A stretch of DNA of 28,646 bases from Actinomycetota bacterium. GTDB taxonomy: Bacteria; Actinomycetota; Acidimicrobiia; Acidimicrobiales; JAHWKP01. The notes beneath the pieces are model-generated. The model was not told the origin of the DNA, ran no database searches, and saw nothing but the letters and a program-made list of their open reading frames with translations. Position 1 is the stretch's first letter; every line of letters begins with the position of its first letter. Positions 5,134 through 12,563 of the stretch are shown here, piece after piece. The position numbers and the translations under genes are program-made. The stretch lies in contig JAHWKP010000002.1 in assembly GCA_019347775.1 (NCBI GenBank), positions 1 through 28,646 on the forward strand, read 5' to 3'.

Positions 5134-7890
5134 GTGCAAGAGCTACCAAACGACTTCGCTACAAGGCTCGAAGCCTGCTACAGGGCAGCAGGACTCTACG
5201 ATCCTACGAACTATTGGGGCCTAGAGGAAGGTGCTGCGCTCTCGGCGTGTGAACTGGTGGCTGCTCGGATCGCCGGACGCTACCAGATCATTGAACCTAT
5301 CGCCGTGGGCGGTGGTGGAATCACGATCCTCGTCGAGGATGCCGAACTTGGCGCAAAGCGGGCGGTTCTTAAGGTTCCTAGGCCTGTAAGCGGCGAAGCA
5401 GAACGAATGAACGGCATCCTTCTTGGTGAAGCCGAGAAGCTAACCACTCTGGCACATGAGAACGTAATTCGGATATTTACCACAGGACAGGCGGATGATG
5501 GGGCCGGTGGAACTATCCCATATTATGTGATGGAGTACATCGAAGGGAGGATGACAGCCCTCTCCTACCTGGCTGCCGATCCATCCGAGGAGAGGCTAAT
5601 CACGATATTGCGAGCGGCCGTCGCGGGTGTCGCATATCTCCATCATAATGGACAGCAGCCTTTGGTCCATACCGACCTAAAACCGGATAATATCTTCTGC
5701 GATGCCAACGGTCGGATCGTGGTGGCAGATTTCGGATTTGCGAAATACCTGGGAAAAACGGGCACCACGGAAAATGTCGGAGGAACCCGCGAGTTCATTC
5801 ACCCCGACCTGAGTCGTTATATCGAAGCTCTACAACCGAGCGAGCGCGACGTAGCAGAATCCAAGCGGGTTGCTGCCCGCCGCTACCAACGCGAGGATCT
5901 TAATCCTATTTGGGATGTGTATGCCCTTGGAGTAACCCTCATCCACCTCCTTGCGCTGCTGGACGAAGTGGCTCCGCGTACTGCTCGGTCTTACGAACGC
6001 AGATACCTTCGCCTCCAGGCCTATCGGATGCTTGATGGTCACGTTCAATATGCCAGACACATGAATGACGGCGTAATATTGAGTGGCCAATCGTGTCGAG
6101 CTCGGATACCTGAAACTGTACTCGGGCTTCCGGAGAGCGCTCTAGGCGAACTTGCCTATCATGACATTGGCGAAGTTCTTATCGATATTCGAAAGTTGTG
6201 CGGTGAAATTGACCTGTTGAAACAAGTACCAGAACTCCGTCGACATCATGCGGAGATGGTACATGCCGCCAGCCATGGACCGATTCCATTTACGCAGCGC
6301 ATCCAGCGTCTGGTCGAAACGCCTGAGGTTCGAGCACTTGCCAGCCTACCGCAGCTCGGCCTCGTGAAGCTGGTCTATCCCACCGCGACGCAGAGTCGTT
6401 TTGAACATACCCTTGGCACCCTTGGCATGACGTGTCGCATCATCCGCGCACTGTACGACGATCCCAGCAATCCCCTCTTTCGGCAAATTATGAGCGCTAA
6501 CGACGTAGCGAGGGGTTTGGTTGCCGCAATTCTTCATGACATAGGGCATTATCCGTTGGCGCATGACCTTGAAGAGGCCGACGGGGTGTTTGGGCACGAG
6601 GACCGCGGAAAATTCATGCTTACGAAGCAGCTGTCGCCCGAGTTGGCGTCCACTTTGGCTGAAGAATGGGGCTTGACCAGCGAAAGCATTGCTGCCCTTC
6701 TTTCGGCGAAGCACGGACAAGGATCGATCCGAGATCAAATCCTGCATAGTGCAATCGATGGCCCAATAGATGCCGACAAGATCGATTACATTGTTCGTGA
6801 TGCCGAATCGCTACGACTGCCGTATGGTGCGGGAATTGATTACGTAAAACTCTTGCAGACGCTGACCACCGTCGTGACCGCAACGGCAACTGGTAAACCG
6901 ATTGCAGGAATTGGTATACATGAGAAGGGCAGGATTCCTGCCGAAAGCGTCGCTTTTGCTCGGTATGCTTTGTATGGCGCTGTATATTGGCATCGGACGC
7001 ATCGAGCCGCCAAGGCAATGCTCCAACGCATGGCCTATGGTGTACTTAGCCTTCAGTATGACCTACGAGGTCGTCAGAGCTATAAAGGATACCTGCGATC
7101 CCAGTTGTATCGGGCCTGGCAGCAAAAGAGTGCGGCGCCCTTCTCGGATTACCGGGAAGAGCGAACTGAGTTGCAGTTGGCAGTAGACGTCGCCGGACCA
7201 GAGAGTGAAGCGAAGGACGACAAGGGTGAAAAGTTCGATTCTGCGATTAGCCTAACCGCTTCGGCAGGACAAGTAGATCCCGGCTCGGTCGGTATGCTTT
7301 CGTGGCTTCACGCCCGCACGGATAGCGAAGCGAAGTATCTCGCAGATGATCTGCTGAACCGGCGGCTTATGAAGCGGGTTCTCGTCTGTTCTCATATGCG
7401 GGTTGATAGTCGGATTCGATGGGACGACGTGTACCGAGTCTTTGGCACCGTAGGTACGGATTGGCGAGCGCGCCTGCGCGTGTCGGAAATTCTTCGTGAG
7501 TCGTTGATCGAGTTCGTGAAGAATGCTTCCGTACCCGTCATTGCTCCTGGATCGACCGTCCATGCGGTTGAGAGTCGAGACGCCTTCGTTCGCGATGCCG
7601 CATCGCGAGCCATGATTTTGGTTGACATGCCGCCGTTCAAACGCGGGTCTCAGGGAGGCCTCAGGTTCCTTCGGGAAGAGGAGTGGTCGGAGGAGGTTGT
7701 TGATTCGCTGCGAACGGATGCCGTGGAGGACTCGCCGGTGTGGAACGCAATTAGTGAACAAGGTTATCGCGCAAATGCGAAGCTCCGCGTATACTGCGAC
7801 GCTGATCATGCTCCATTTGTCCGCGCCGCTGTTCCTCGTGATGCCTTCGAGGATCTTGTCAATGAGGCGATTGTGCAAGCTCTTAATTGA
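5134..7890 (+). CDS. Ser/Thr protein kinase fused to a SAMHD1-like HD phosphohydrolase (918 aa)
   Basis: Residues about 48-300 form a protein kinase: glycine loop at 58-63 (VGGGGI, lacking the usual final spacing), VLK lysine K80, helix-C glutamate E99, catalytic loop HTDLKPDN (D181, K183, N186; T replaces R of HRD), DFG at 199-201 and DVYALG with D261. Residues about 385-660 form an HD domain with SAMHD1-type motifs: RFEH (H425), HDIGHYPLAH (H468, D469, H472, H477), GHE (H488) and DADKIDY (D548, matching SAMHD1 D311). All metal and catalytic positions appear present. The C-terminal 250 residues are unassigned. There is no signal peptide or membrane segment, so it is cytosolic. GC content and codon use differ sharply from the neighbours, indicating transfer. 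A reasonable inference is that a signal sensed through the kinase switches on dNTP (or related nucleotide) hydrolysis, as in anti-phage dGTPases. The substrate and trigger are not known. Confidence 0.85.
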   Translation: MQELPNDFATRLEACYRAAGLYDPTNYWGLEEGAALSACELVAARIAGRYQIIEPIAVGGGGITILVEDAELGAKRAVLKVPRPVSGEAERMNGILLGEAEKLTTLAHENVIRIFTTGQADDGAGGTIPYYVMEYIEGRMTALSYLAADPSEERLITILRAAVAGVAYLHHNGQQPLVHTDLKPDNIFCDANGRIVVADFGFAKYLGKTGTTENVGGTREFIHPDLSRYIEALQPSERDVAESKRVAARRYQREDLNPIWDVYALGVTLIHLLALLDEVAPRTARSYERRYLRLQAYRMLDGHVQYARHMNDGVILSGQSCRARIPETVLGLPESALGELAYHDIGEVLIDIRKLCGEIDLLKQVPELRRHHAEMVHAASHGPIPFTQRIQRLVETPEVRALASLPQLGLVKLVYPTATQSRFEHTLGTLGMTCRIIRALYDDPSNPLFRQIMSANDVARGLVAAILHDIGHYPLAHDLEEADGVFGHEDRGKFMLTKQLSPELASTLAEEWGLTSESIAALLSAKHGQGSIRDQILHSAIDGPIDADKIDYIVRDAESLRLPYGAGIDYVKLLQTLTTVVTATATGKPIAGIGIHEKGRIPAESVAFARYALYGAVYWHRTHRAAKAMLQRMAYGVLSLQYDLRGRQSYKGYLRSQLYRAWQQKSAAPFSDYREERTELQLAVDVAGPESEAKDDKGEKFDSAISLTASAGQVDPGSVGMLSWLHARTDSEAKYLADDLLNRRLMKRVLVCSHMRVDSRIRWDDVYRVFGTVGTDWRARLRVSEILRESLIEFVKNASVPVIAPGSTVHAVESRDAFVRDAASRAMILVDMPPFKRGSQGGLRFLREEEWSEEVVDSLRTDAVEDSPVWNAISEQGYRANAKLRVYCDADHAPFVRAAVPRDAFEDLVNEAIVQALN

Positions 7891-8030
7891 GAGGATTGAT
7901 GTCACCTACCTGGACTTGGTGAGCGTTGCGAATCTTTATGAGCCGCGCGGATTGCCTGCGGACACGGAGTGATACCTGTTTCGGTACCAGGGGCGGTTGG
8001 AAGTGCGGGTGGGGTGAACGGCGGGAGTCC

Positions 8031-8036
8031 TACACT
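8031..8036 (+). promoter_or_regulatory. Putative -10 box of the HicBA operon (leaderless start)
   Basis: TACACT (TANNNT type) ends 6 bases before the ATG at 8043. That would place the transcription start at or next to the start codon, giving a leaderless mRNA, a common arrangement in Actinomycetota. The GGAGG at 8037-8041 is too close to the ATG to serve as a normal ribosome binding site. No clear -35 element is seen. Confidence 0.4.
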
Positions 8037-8042
8037 GGAGGC

Positions 8043-8237
8043 ATGTCGGTTCTTGGGCAGCCGGGCCAGCCCCACCTCCTCGTGTCCGAGCCGGAGGACG
8101 GATTACGCCGTGCCATGTCGCTGCCTGCCGAGGACGACTGCGGCGTGGGCGACGTGTCCGACGAGGAGGGGCAGGTGTTCTACGAGGCCTTGGTTGAGTG
8201 TCGAGCAGCCGACCCGGCGCACAAGGACGGACGATGA
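8043..8237 (+). CDS. Hypothetical protein (64 aa), first gene of the HicBA operon
   Basis: The product is a small acidic protein (LVSEPEDGLRRAMSLPAEDD, later DEEGQVFYEALVECRAADPA) with no recognised domain. Its stop overlaps the hicB start (ATGA at 8234-8237), so it is coupled to the toxin-antitoxin pair. The ATG at 8043 is preferred over upstream in-frame starts because a -10-like TACACT lies just before it and upstream codons read poorly. It may be an accessory regulator of the operon. The function is unknown. Confidence 0.55.
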   Translation: MSVLGQPGQPHLLVSEPEDGLRRAMSLPAEDDCGVGDVSDEEGQVFYEALVECRAADPAHKDGR

Positions 8238-8458
8238 CAGACCAACACGAATATGAAGTGATCCTGATGCCCCAGGCCGAGGGTGGCTTCACCGTCTCCG
8301 TTCCCGACCTCCCCGATGTGATGACCGAGGGCGACACTCGGGAGGAGGCTCTCGCCATGGCCAAGGACGCCATCGAGGGCTACCTGGAGGCCATGCGTGA
8401 CCAGGGCTGGGACGTCCCTGTCACGGTTCACGAGCGTGTCTTCGTGCGGGCGGTGTGA
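8234..8458 (+). CDS. hicB: HicB-family antitoxin (74 aa)
   Basis: The sequence YEVILMPQAEGGFTVSVPDL followed by PDVMTEGDTREEALAMAKDA and AIEGYLEAM is the HicB partial RNase H-like fold: beta strands, the GGF-VSVPDLP signature, then a helix with EEA--A-DA-I--YL. HicB neutralises HicA, an mRNA-cleaving toxin, and usually represses the operon. At 74 residues it lacks the C-terminal DNA-binding extension of longer HicB proteins. The gene overlaps both neighbours by four bases. The antitoxin precedes the toxin, the reverse of the classical hicA-hicB order. Confidence 0.9.
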   Translation: MTDQHEYEVILMPQAEGGFTVSVPDLPDVMTEGDTREEALAMAKDAIEGYLEAMRDQGWDVPVTVHERVFVRAV

Positions 8459-8682
8459 GCGACAAGTTCCCCGCCGTCAAGCCACGCGAGCTGATCCGAG
8501 CGCTTGAGAAGGTCGGTTGGCGTCTCGACCGCACCCGCGGTAGCCACCACATCCTCGTCCACCCGGTGCTGCGCAAGGTCGTGCCAGTGCCGGTCCACAA
8601 TCGGGACCTCAAGCCAGGCACCCTGGCCGGCATCCTGCGCAGCACTGGCCTCACCAAGGACGAGCTCCACGAATTGCTATAG
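8455..8682 (+). CDS. hicA: HicA-family mRNA interferase toxin (75 aa)
   Basis: The product is a full-length HicA/YcfA toxin with a double-stranded RNA-binding-like fold: ALEKVGWRLDRTRGSHHIL, then VPVHNRDLKPGTLAGILRST and a short helix. The histidines H31-H32 in GSHH include the catalytic histidine of the family. HicA cleaves mRNA and stops growth when HicB is lost, which would stabilise the element or act as abortive defence. The GTG start overlaps the hicB stop (GTGA). The gene looks intact. Confidence 0.9.
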   Translation: MSDKFPAVKPRELIRALEKVGWRLDRTRGSHHILVHPVLRKVVPVPVHNRDLKPGTLAGILRSTGLTKDELHELL

Positions 8683-8696
8683 AGGTGAGGAGAGCG

Positions 8697-8885
8697 ATGA
8701 GCCTCAAGACGTGGGCCAAGAAAGTGCTGAGGCGGCGGGGTGCCGCAGAGCGGGTCGACGAAGTGCAAGACAGGCTCCTCGCGGTCCCGGGTCTGACGCC
8801 CGCTCGCCGGCCGAAGCAGCCCGCCGGAAAGCCGATGAAGACCAAGGGAACGGTCTCGGACCTGCTGCCCGAGCAGCGCCGTTGA
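8697..8885 (+). CDS. Hypothetical basic protein (62 aa)
   Basis: ATG 8697 follows GAGGAGAG at 8686-8693. The product is short and basic (SLKTWAKKVLRRRGAAERVD, then ARRPKQPAGKPMKTKG) and looks partly disordered. No domain was recognised. It is probably the last gene of the HicBA operon, 14 bases after hicA, and the last gene of the element before the right-end repeats. The function is unknown. Confidence 0.55.
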   Translation: MSLKTWAKKVLRRRGAAERVDEVQDRLLAVPGLTPARRPKQPAGKPMKTKGTVSDLLPEQRR

Positions 8886-8929
8886 CGACCGAAACAGCCT
8901 CCACTTCGACGGCCCGATGGGGCGGTTCC

Positions 8930-8949
8930 ATCCCACATTTATCCCACAT
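8930..8949. repeat. Right paired ATCCCACAT repeats (11-bp spacing)
   Basis: Two ATCCCACAT copies (8930-8938 and 8941-8949), in the same orientation and 11 bases apart. They match the pair at 1639-1656 in motif, orientation and spacing, and lie about 90 bases inside the right attachment site. Likely integrase or excisionase arm sites. Confidence 0.65.
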
Positions 8950-9041
8950 CCGCCTGAATCCGAGGCTGTCCGTGAAGATGCGGCAACGCTGTGACCTGGG
9001 CATTTAATCCGCAAGCGTCCGCTCATTTCCATCTTTTCCCA

Positions 9042-9084
9042 TTCGCAATGCTGAGGCCGTGGGTTCGAATCCCATCACCTCCAC
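9042..9084 (+). other. Right attachment site: 3' half of tRNA-Ala(CGC)
   Basis: This is an exact copy of 1534-1576. The preceding bases (ATCTTTTCCCA) do not form a tRNA 5' half, so only the anticodon loop to the 3' end is present. Chromosome-like sequence follows. The CCA end is not encoded. Confidence 0.85.
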
Positions 9085-9265
9085 TCGCCTAGTGCTCTGT
9101 AGGGATCGCTGGGCGGCTGAGCCATCAGGCTCGGCCGCTGTCGCGTCCGCAGCAACACCCGGCGACCTACACCTCGATTACGTCGACAAGGCCTTCGAGC
9201 ACCCGGAAGTCGTCAGACGGAATTTCGGATCCTGTCACCTTCAACGACCTCCCGACGGGACACAG

Positions 9266-10315
9266 CTACTCGCACGATGGCGGGATGCCATACGCCCGTC
9301 GCTCAGGGGAGGCCGAGGGGCGATCGAAGAAGTACCCCTGCGCGAAGTCCGCGCCCAGGCGCATCACCTCGATGACCTCGTCCGCTTCCTCGACGCCCTC
9401 GGCGACGACCGCCGCGCCGATCTCGCGTGCGAACGAGACCAACGAGGTCGCAAGCGCTCGCTTTCCGAGGTCGTTGTGGATACCGGACACGACCGACCGG
9501 TCGAGCTTCACGAAGTCAGGCCGCAACAGAAGTATGTGTCGCATGCTCGAGTACCCGGCGCCGGCATCGTCGACGCCGAGGCGCAACCCGAGCGAGCGCA
9601 ACGGCTCCAGCGCCTCCCGCAATCGCTCGTAGTCGAGGATCTCTTCGTGTTCGGTCAGTTCGAGGGAGATCCGCTCCAGTGGCCAAGGAGCGAGCACGTC
9701 GGCAAGCGCGCCGCTTGTCATCGTCGTGGCCGAGAGGTTGAGCGCCACCGACCATTCCGGCGGGAAGGACGGCAGGACGCGCAGGGCCTGTTCCAGCGCC
9801 TGCAGTTCGAGCTCGGCGCCCATGCCGAGGGTGTGCGCCTCGCTGAACCAGGCGTCCGGAGGCATCGACGGCTCGCTGTGGAAGCGGGATAGCGCCTCGA
9901 CCTCGACCACGACGCCGTCGGGCAGCGACACGACCGGCTGGAACACGATCTCCAACGTGTCGCCCGCCGACAGCACTCGGCGGACGCGTCGGGCGTGTTC
10001 CTCGCGTTCGCGTTCTCTGAGTGCTGCGTCCCATGTCGTCTGGTGGTCCAAGACCCCCGCGACGCCGGCACGGTAACCGATGGCGTGCCGGGCGGCGCTC
10101 CATCGTCGAAGCGCGAGCACCCCGGCGGACAGCCCGGCGATCTGAAGTGCGAGGATCACGAGAGAACGTCGCGAGCCTCCCACTTCGGTGAAGAGGCGGC
10201 AGTCGCCTGCAGCCCAACTCACGAAGAGCATCAATGCTCCGGCCAGCGTTGCGAAAGCAACGGCAGCGCGGTCGCCGCGTGGGAGCGGATCAGCGCGACC
10301 TGGGCCTCGTTGCAC
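9266..10315 (-). CDS. Membrane-anchored EAL-domain c-di-GMP phosphodiesterase (349 aa)
   Basis: Two hydrophobic segments (about residues 17-36 and 51-70) anchor the protein. A linker with a charged helix (REREREEHARRVRRV) leads to the EAL domain, which hydrolyses c-di-GMP. Catalytic and metal residues are all present: E140 in EALSRF, N193 in NLSA, E220 in ELTEHE, D249-D250 in DDAGAGYSS, K270 in KLDRS, E306 in VAEGVE and Q326 in QGYFF. The DDFGTGYSS loop is changed to DDAGAGYSS. No GGDEF or other sensor domain is seen, so the input is through the membrane part. GTG 10315 is chosen for its GGAGG at 10330-10326; the frame stays open to 10507. Confidence 0.85.
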   Translation of the reverse strand: MQRGPGRADPLPRGDRAAVAFATLAGALMLFVSWAAGDCRLFTEVGGSRRSLVILALQIAGLSAGVLALRRWSAARHAIGYRAGVAGVLDHQTTWDAALREREREEHARRVRRVLSAGDTLEIVFQPVVSLPDGVVVEVEALSRFHSEPSMPPDAWFSEAHTLGMGAELELQALEQALRVLPSFPPEWSVALNLSATTMTSGALADVLAPWPLERISLELTEHEEILDYERLREALEPLRSLGLRLGVDDAGAGYSSMRHILLLRPDFVKLDRSVVSGIHNDLGKRALATSLVSFAREIGAAVVAEGVEEADEVIEVMRLGADFAQGYFFDRPSASPERRAYGIPPSCE

Positions 10316-10524
10316 CGGGCTCGGACCTCCGTTTCTCCCCCGGGAGATTCGCCAGAAGAACGGAGAACTGCCCCTGCGAGAGGGGCGGCGAGAAGTCGCA
10401 TCCCTGGGCGGGACGACACCCGAAGTGATCCCCGGCGCGATCCCGACGCGGACCGGCACGCGACGCAACGATCCGGGGTGATGACACCCGCGCGCGGCGA
10501 CTGTCAACGCCCGTCCTCGTCATT

Positions 10525-10986
10525 GTGGAAATGGCCCGCGGTCCGGCGGGCGGCCGGCGTCGACTCCTGCCAACCTCGGTGACGGTGCAGTCACGAAGAG
10601 CAGGATCGCGGGCGATGGCCCAGGCCATGGTCCGACGCCAGCGCGAACTCGGCTTGGCCCAGCGGGAGGTTGCCTTCCGCTCAGGCGTCTCGGTTGCGAC
10701 GCTCCGCAAGATGCAGTCGGGCGCACCGGCGACGTTCCGGCCGCAGACCTTGGCGCGCGTCTCGGAGGCGCTCGAATGGCCGTCGAATGCCTTGCTGCTC
10801 GTGCTCGAAGGAGGACGACCTCCGCCCGCTCGACGTACTACGACGACCGCCGGCCGCGAGGCCCGTCTCGCCGCCATGTGCGCCCGGCTGGCCGCGCACG
10901 AATTCCGCGCCGTGGAGCGATTGGTGGAGGAACTCCTGAAGGGAAGTCGTGCCACCGAGGCGACCGATCCCAGCCGCACCGGGTAG
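10525..10986 (+). CDS. XRE-family helix-turn-helix regulator (153 aa, start uncertain)
   Basis: The core is an XRE-type helix-turn-helix: RRQRELGLAQREVAFRSGVS, then VATLRKMQSGAPATFRPQTL and VSEALEWPSNALL, the usual pattern for a cytoplasmic DNA-binding repressor. The C-terminal half is an Arg/Ala-rich helix (AAHEFRAVERLVEELL) that may dimerise. GTG 10525 and ATG 10531 have no clear ribosome binding site; GTG 10579 or ATG 10615 are possible starts that keep the whole domain. It is divergent from the EAL gene with about 200 bases between them, so it may control that promoter. This is inference. Confidence 0.7.
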   Translation: MEMARGPAGGRRRLLPTSVTVQSRRAGSRAMAQAMVRRQRELGLAQREVAFRSGVSVATLRKMQSGAPATFRPQTLARVSEALEWPSNALLLVLEGGRPPPARRTTTTAGREARLAAMCARLAAHEFRAVERLVEELLKGSRATEATDPSRTG

Positions 10987-11442
10987 CGCTGCCTGATACG
11001 TCTCCATGGGACGCCGCTCGGCGAGGCGGCAACGACATGATCTCGTGTCGAGGCAGGCGCTTGGCTCCGCGTCGGCCGGTCGAGTCGCCGCACTCCGGGC
11101 GCGGAACGTCGATCGTCACGACCGTATCTCGACCCCATCTCCTACAAAGTAGCGCTAGTTTCTCGTTGCTTCGCTGACTGGCGGGGACCACTCGCCGGAC
11201 CGCGCTCGGCCGACGGAGCCGTCCGCCCCACAAGGCGGGAACTGCTCGTGTCGCGTGCTTCGAGCGGAGCGACCGGGGTCGGCCCCCGACGGTTGACAGC
11301 CGCATGTCGGTATGCCTTGCTTGCTGGGGAACGCCGGGGGGCTGCTGGGCACGTCACCCGCCGTCCAGAACGTCCGTGACGAGGGGGGCGGCGCCACAGC
11401 CGGTCAGCAGGCACCTCGCTCGTCGCATCCGAGGAGACGAGC
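10987..11442. other. Gene-free stretch before the amidinotransferase gene
   Basis: No coding region on either strand is convincing. A TTGACA hexamer at 11293-11298 could be the -35 of the amidinotransferase promoter, but no good -10 lies at the right spacing. GAGGAG at 11431-11436 is the ribosome binding site for ATG 11443. I see no recognisable riboswitch. Confidence 0.4.
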
Positions 11443-12537
11443 ATGTCCGAGACCAAGTTGCCGCAATCGTCGTCGTCCAGTCCTGTATGCGCGTGGAACG
11501 AGTGGGACCCGCTGGAGGAGGTGATCGTCGGTACGTGCACGGGCGCCGTCGTCCCGCCGTGGCACATCTCCCTCGCCGGTGCTATGCCGAGCGAGAGCGA
11601 GGCGTTCTTCAAGGAGCACGGCGGCACACCGTTCCCCCAGGAGCGGATCGACGCCGCCAACCGCAACCTGGCAGAGCTGACCAGCCTCCTGGAGTCGGAG
11701 GGCGTCAAGGTGCGGCGGCCGAAGCCCGTCGAGCAAGCCTTGCCGTACGCGGCGCCCGACTGGTCGAGCCCGAGCGGCGTCTACAACGCCATGCCGCGCG
11801 ACCTCATGCTCGTGATCGGCGACGAGATCATCGAGACGCCCGGGGCTTGGCGCTCTCGCTACTTCGAGTTCAAGTCGTTCCGCGACCTGCTCAAGGAGTA
11901 CTTCCATGCGGGCGCCCGGTGGACGGCCGCTCCTCGCCCCGAGCTCACCGACGAGCTCTTCGTGCAGGACTACACGCCGCCCGCGCCGGGCGAGCCGATG
12001 CGCTACGTGCTCACGGAGTTCGAGCCGGTGTTCGACGCGGCCGACTTCGTCCGGTGCGGTTCCGACCTGTTCTGCCACCGCAGCAACGTCACCAACGCCG
12101 CCGGCATCGAGTGGCTGCGCCGCCACCTCGGCTCGGAGTTCCGCATCCACGAGATCGAGGTGGAGGACACGATGCCGATGCACATCGACTCCACGTTCAT
12201 GCCCATCGCCCCCGGCAAGGTCGTCATCAACCCGGACCGCGTCAAGAAGGTCCCCGACGCGCTGCGGCATTGGGACATCCTCGTGCCACCCCGCCCCACC
12301 ATTCCGGACAGCCACCCGCTGTACATGAGCTCGAAGTGGATCACCATGAACGTGCTCATGCTCGACGAGAACCGCGTGGTGGTGGAGGAGAACGAGGAGC
12401 CTTTGATCCACGCCTTCAAGGAGTGGGGCTTCACACCGGTGCCGTGCCCCTTCCGGGACTTCAACTCCTTCGGCGGTTCGTTCCACTGCGCCACGCTCGA
12501 CGTGCGGCGCCGCGGCACGTTGCAGTCGTACGTGTAG
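11443..12537 (+). CDS. Glycine amidinotransferase (AGAT-like, 364 aa)
   Basis: This belongs to the L-arginine:glycine amidinotransferase family, which transfers the amidino group of arginine to an amine (glycine in creatine synthesis; other amines in CyrA/SxtG/StrB-type natural product pathways). The catalytic triad is visible: D208 in GSDLFCHRS, H247 in PMHIDSTF and C349 in GSFHCATLDVRRRG. The final third is strikingly like animal AGAT (GIEWLRRHL, MSSKWITMNVLMLDE, RRRGTLQSY at the C-terminus). Length is close to that of bacterial and mature mitochondrial enzymes. GAGGAG at 11431-11436 supports the start. It probably acts in the cytosol. The acceptor amine cannot be told from sequence; the neighbouring LeuRS-like and SDR genes leave a biosynthetic role open. 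Confidence 0.9.
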   Translation: MSETKLPQSSSSSPVCAWNEWDPLEEVIVGTCTGAVVPPWHISLAGAMPSESEAFFKEHGGTPFPQERIDAANRNLAELTSLLESEGVKVRRPKPVEQALPYAAPDWSSPSGVYNAMPRDLMLVIGDEIIETPGAWRSRYFEFKSFRDLLKEYFHAGARWTAAPRPELTDELFVQDYTPPAPGEPMRYVLTEFEPVFDAADFVRCGSDLFCHRSNVTNAAGIEWLRRHLGSEFRIHEIEVEDTMPMHIDSTFMPIAPGKVVINPDRVKKVPDALRHWDILVPPRPTIPDSHPLYMSSKWITMNVLMLDENRVVVEENEEPLIHAFKEWGFTPVPCPFRDFNSFGGSFHCATLDVRRRGTLQSYV

Positions 12538-12563
12538 CAGCCACGTCGACGAGGTCATCCCGG

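Larger units (their letters stand above)
1534..9084. mobile_element. Integrative element at tRNA-Ala(CGC), with kinase-HD and HicBA cargo
   Basis: The element is bounded by an exact 43-bp direct repeat (1534-1576 and 9042-9084) corresponding to the 3' half of a tRNA. Just inside the left repeat lie an integrase, an excisionase-like gene and a replication-relaxation gene, all read leftward. Cargo read rightward includes a kinase-HD fusion and a HicBA toxin-antitoxin pair. Paired short repeats occur near both ends. The integrase carries a nonsense codon at its catalytic tyrosine, so the element is probably unable to move by itself. No conjugation genes (FtsK/TraB-like translocase) are visible, so it is more like a mobilisable or degenerate island than a complete conjugative element. 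Confidence 0.85.

Noticed and set aside
7891..8042. A small gene between the kinase-HD gene and the HicBA operon
   Set aside because: The frame reading VTYLDLVSVANLYEPRGLP looks partly protein-like but has no plausible start codon with a ribosome binding site and is under 30 codons.
9085..9265. A possible gene just right of the element
   Set aside because: Short open stretches exist (for example VTFNDLPTGHSYSHDGG), but there is no start signal and the frame runs antisense into the EAL gene.
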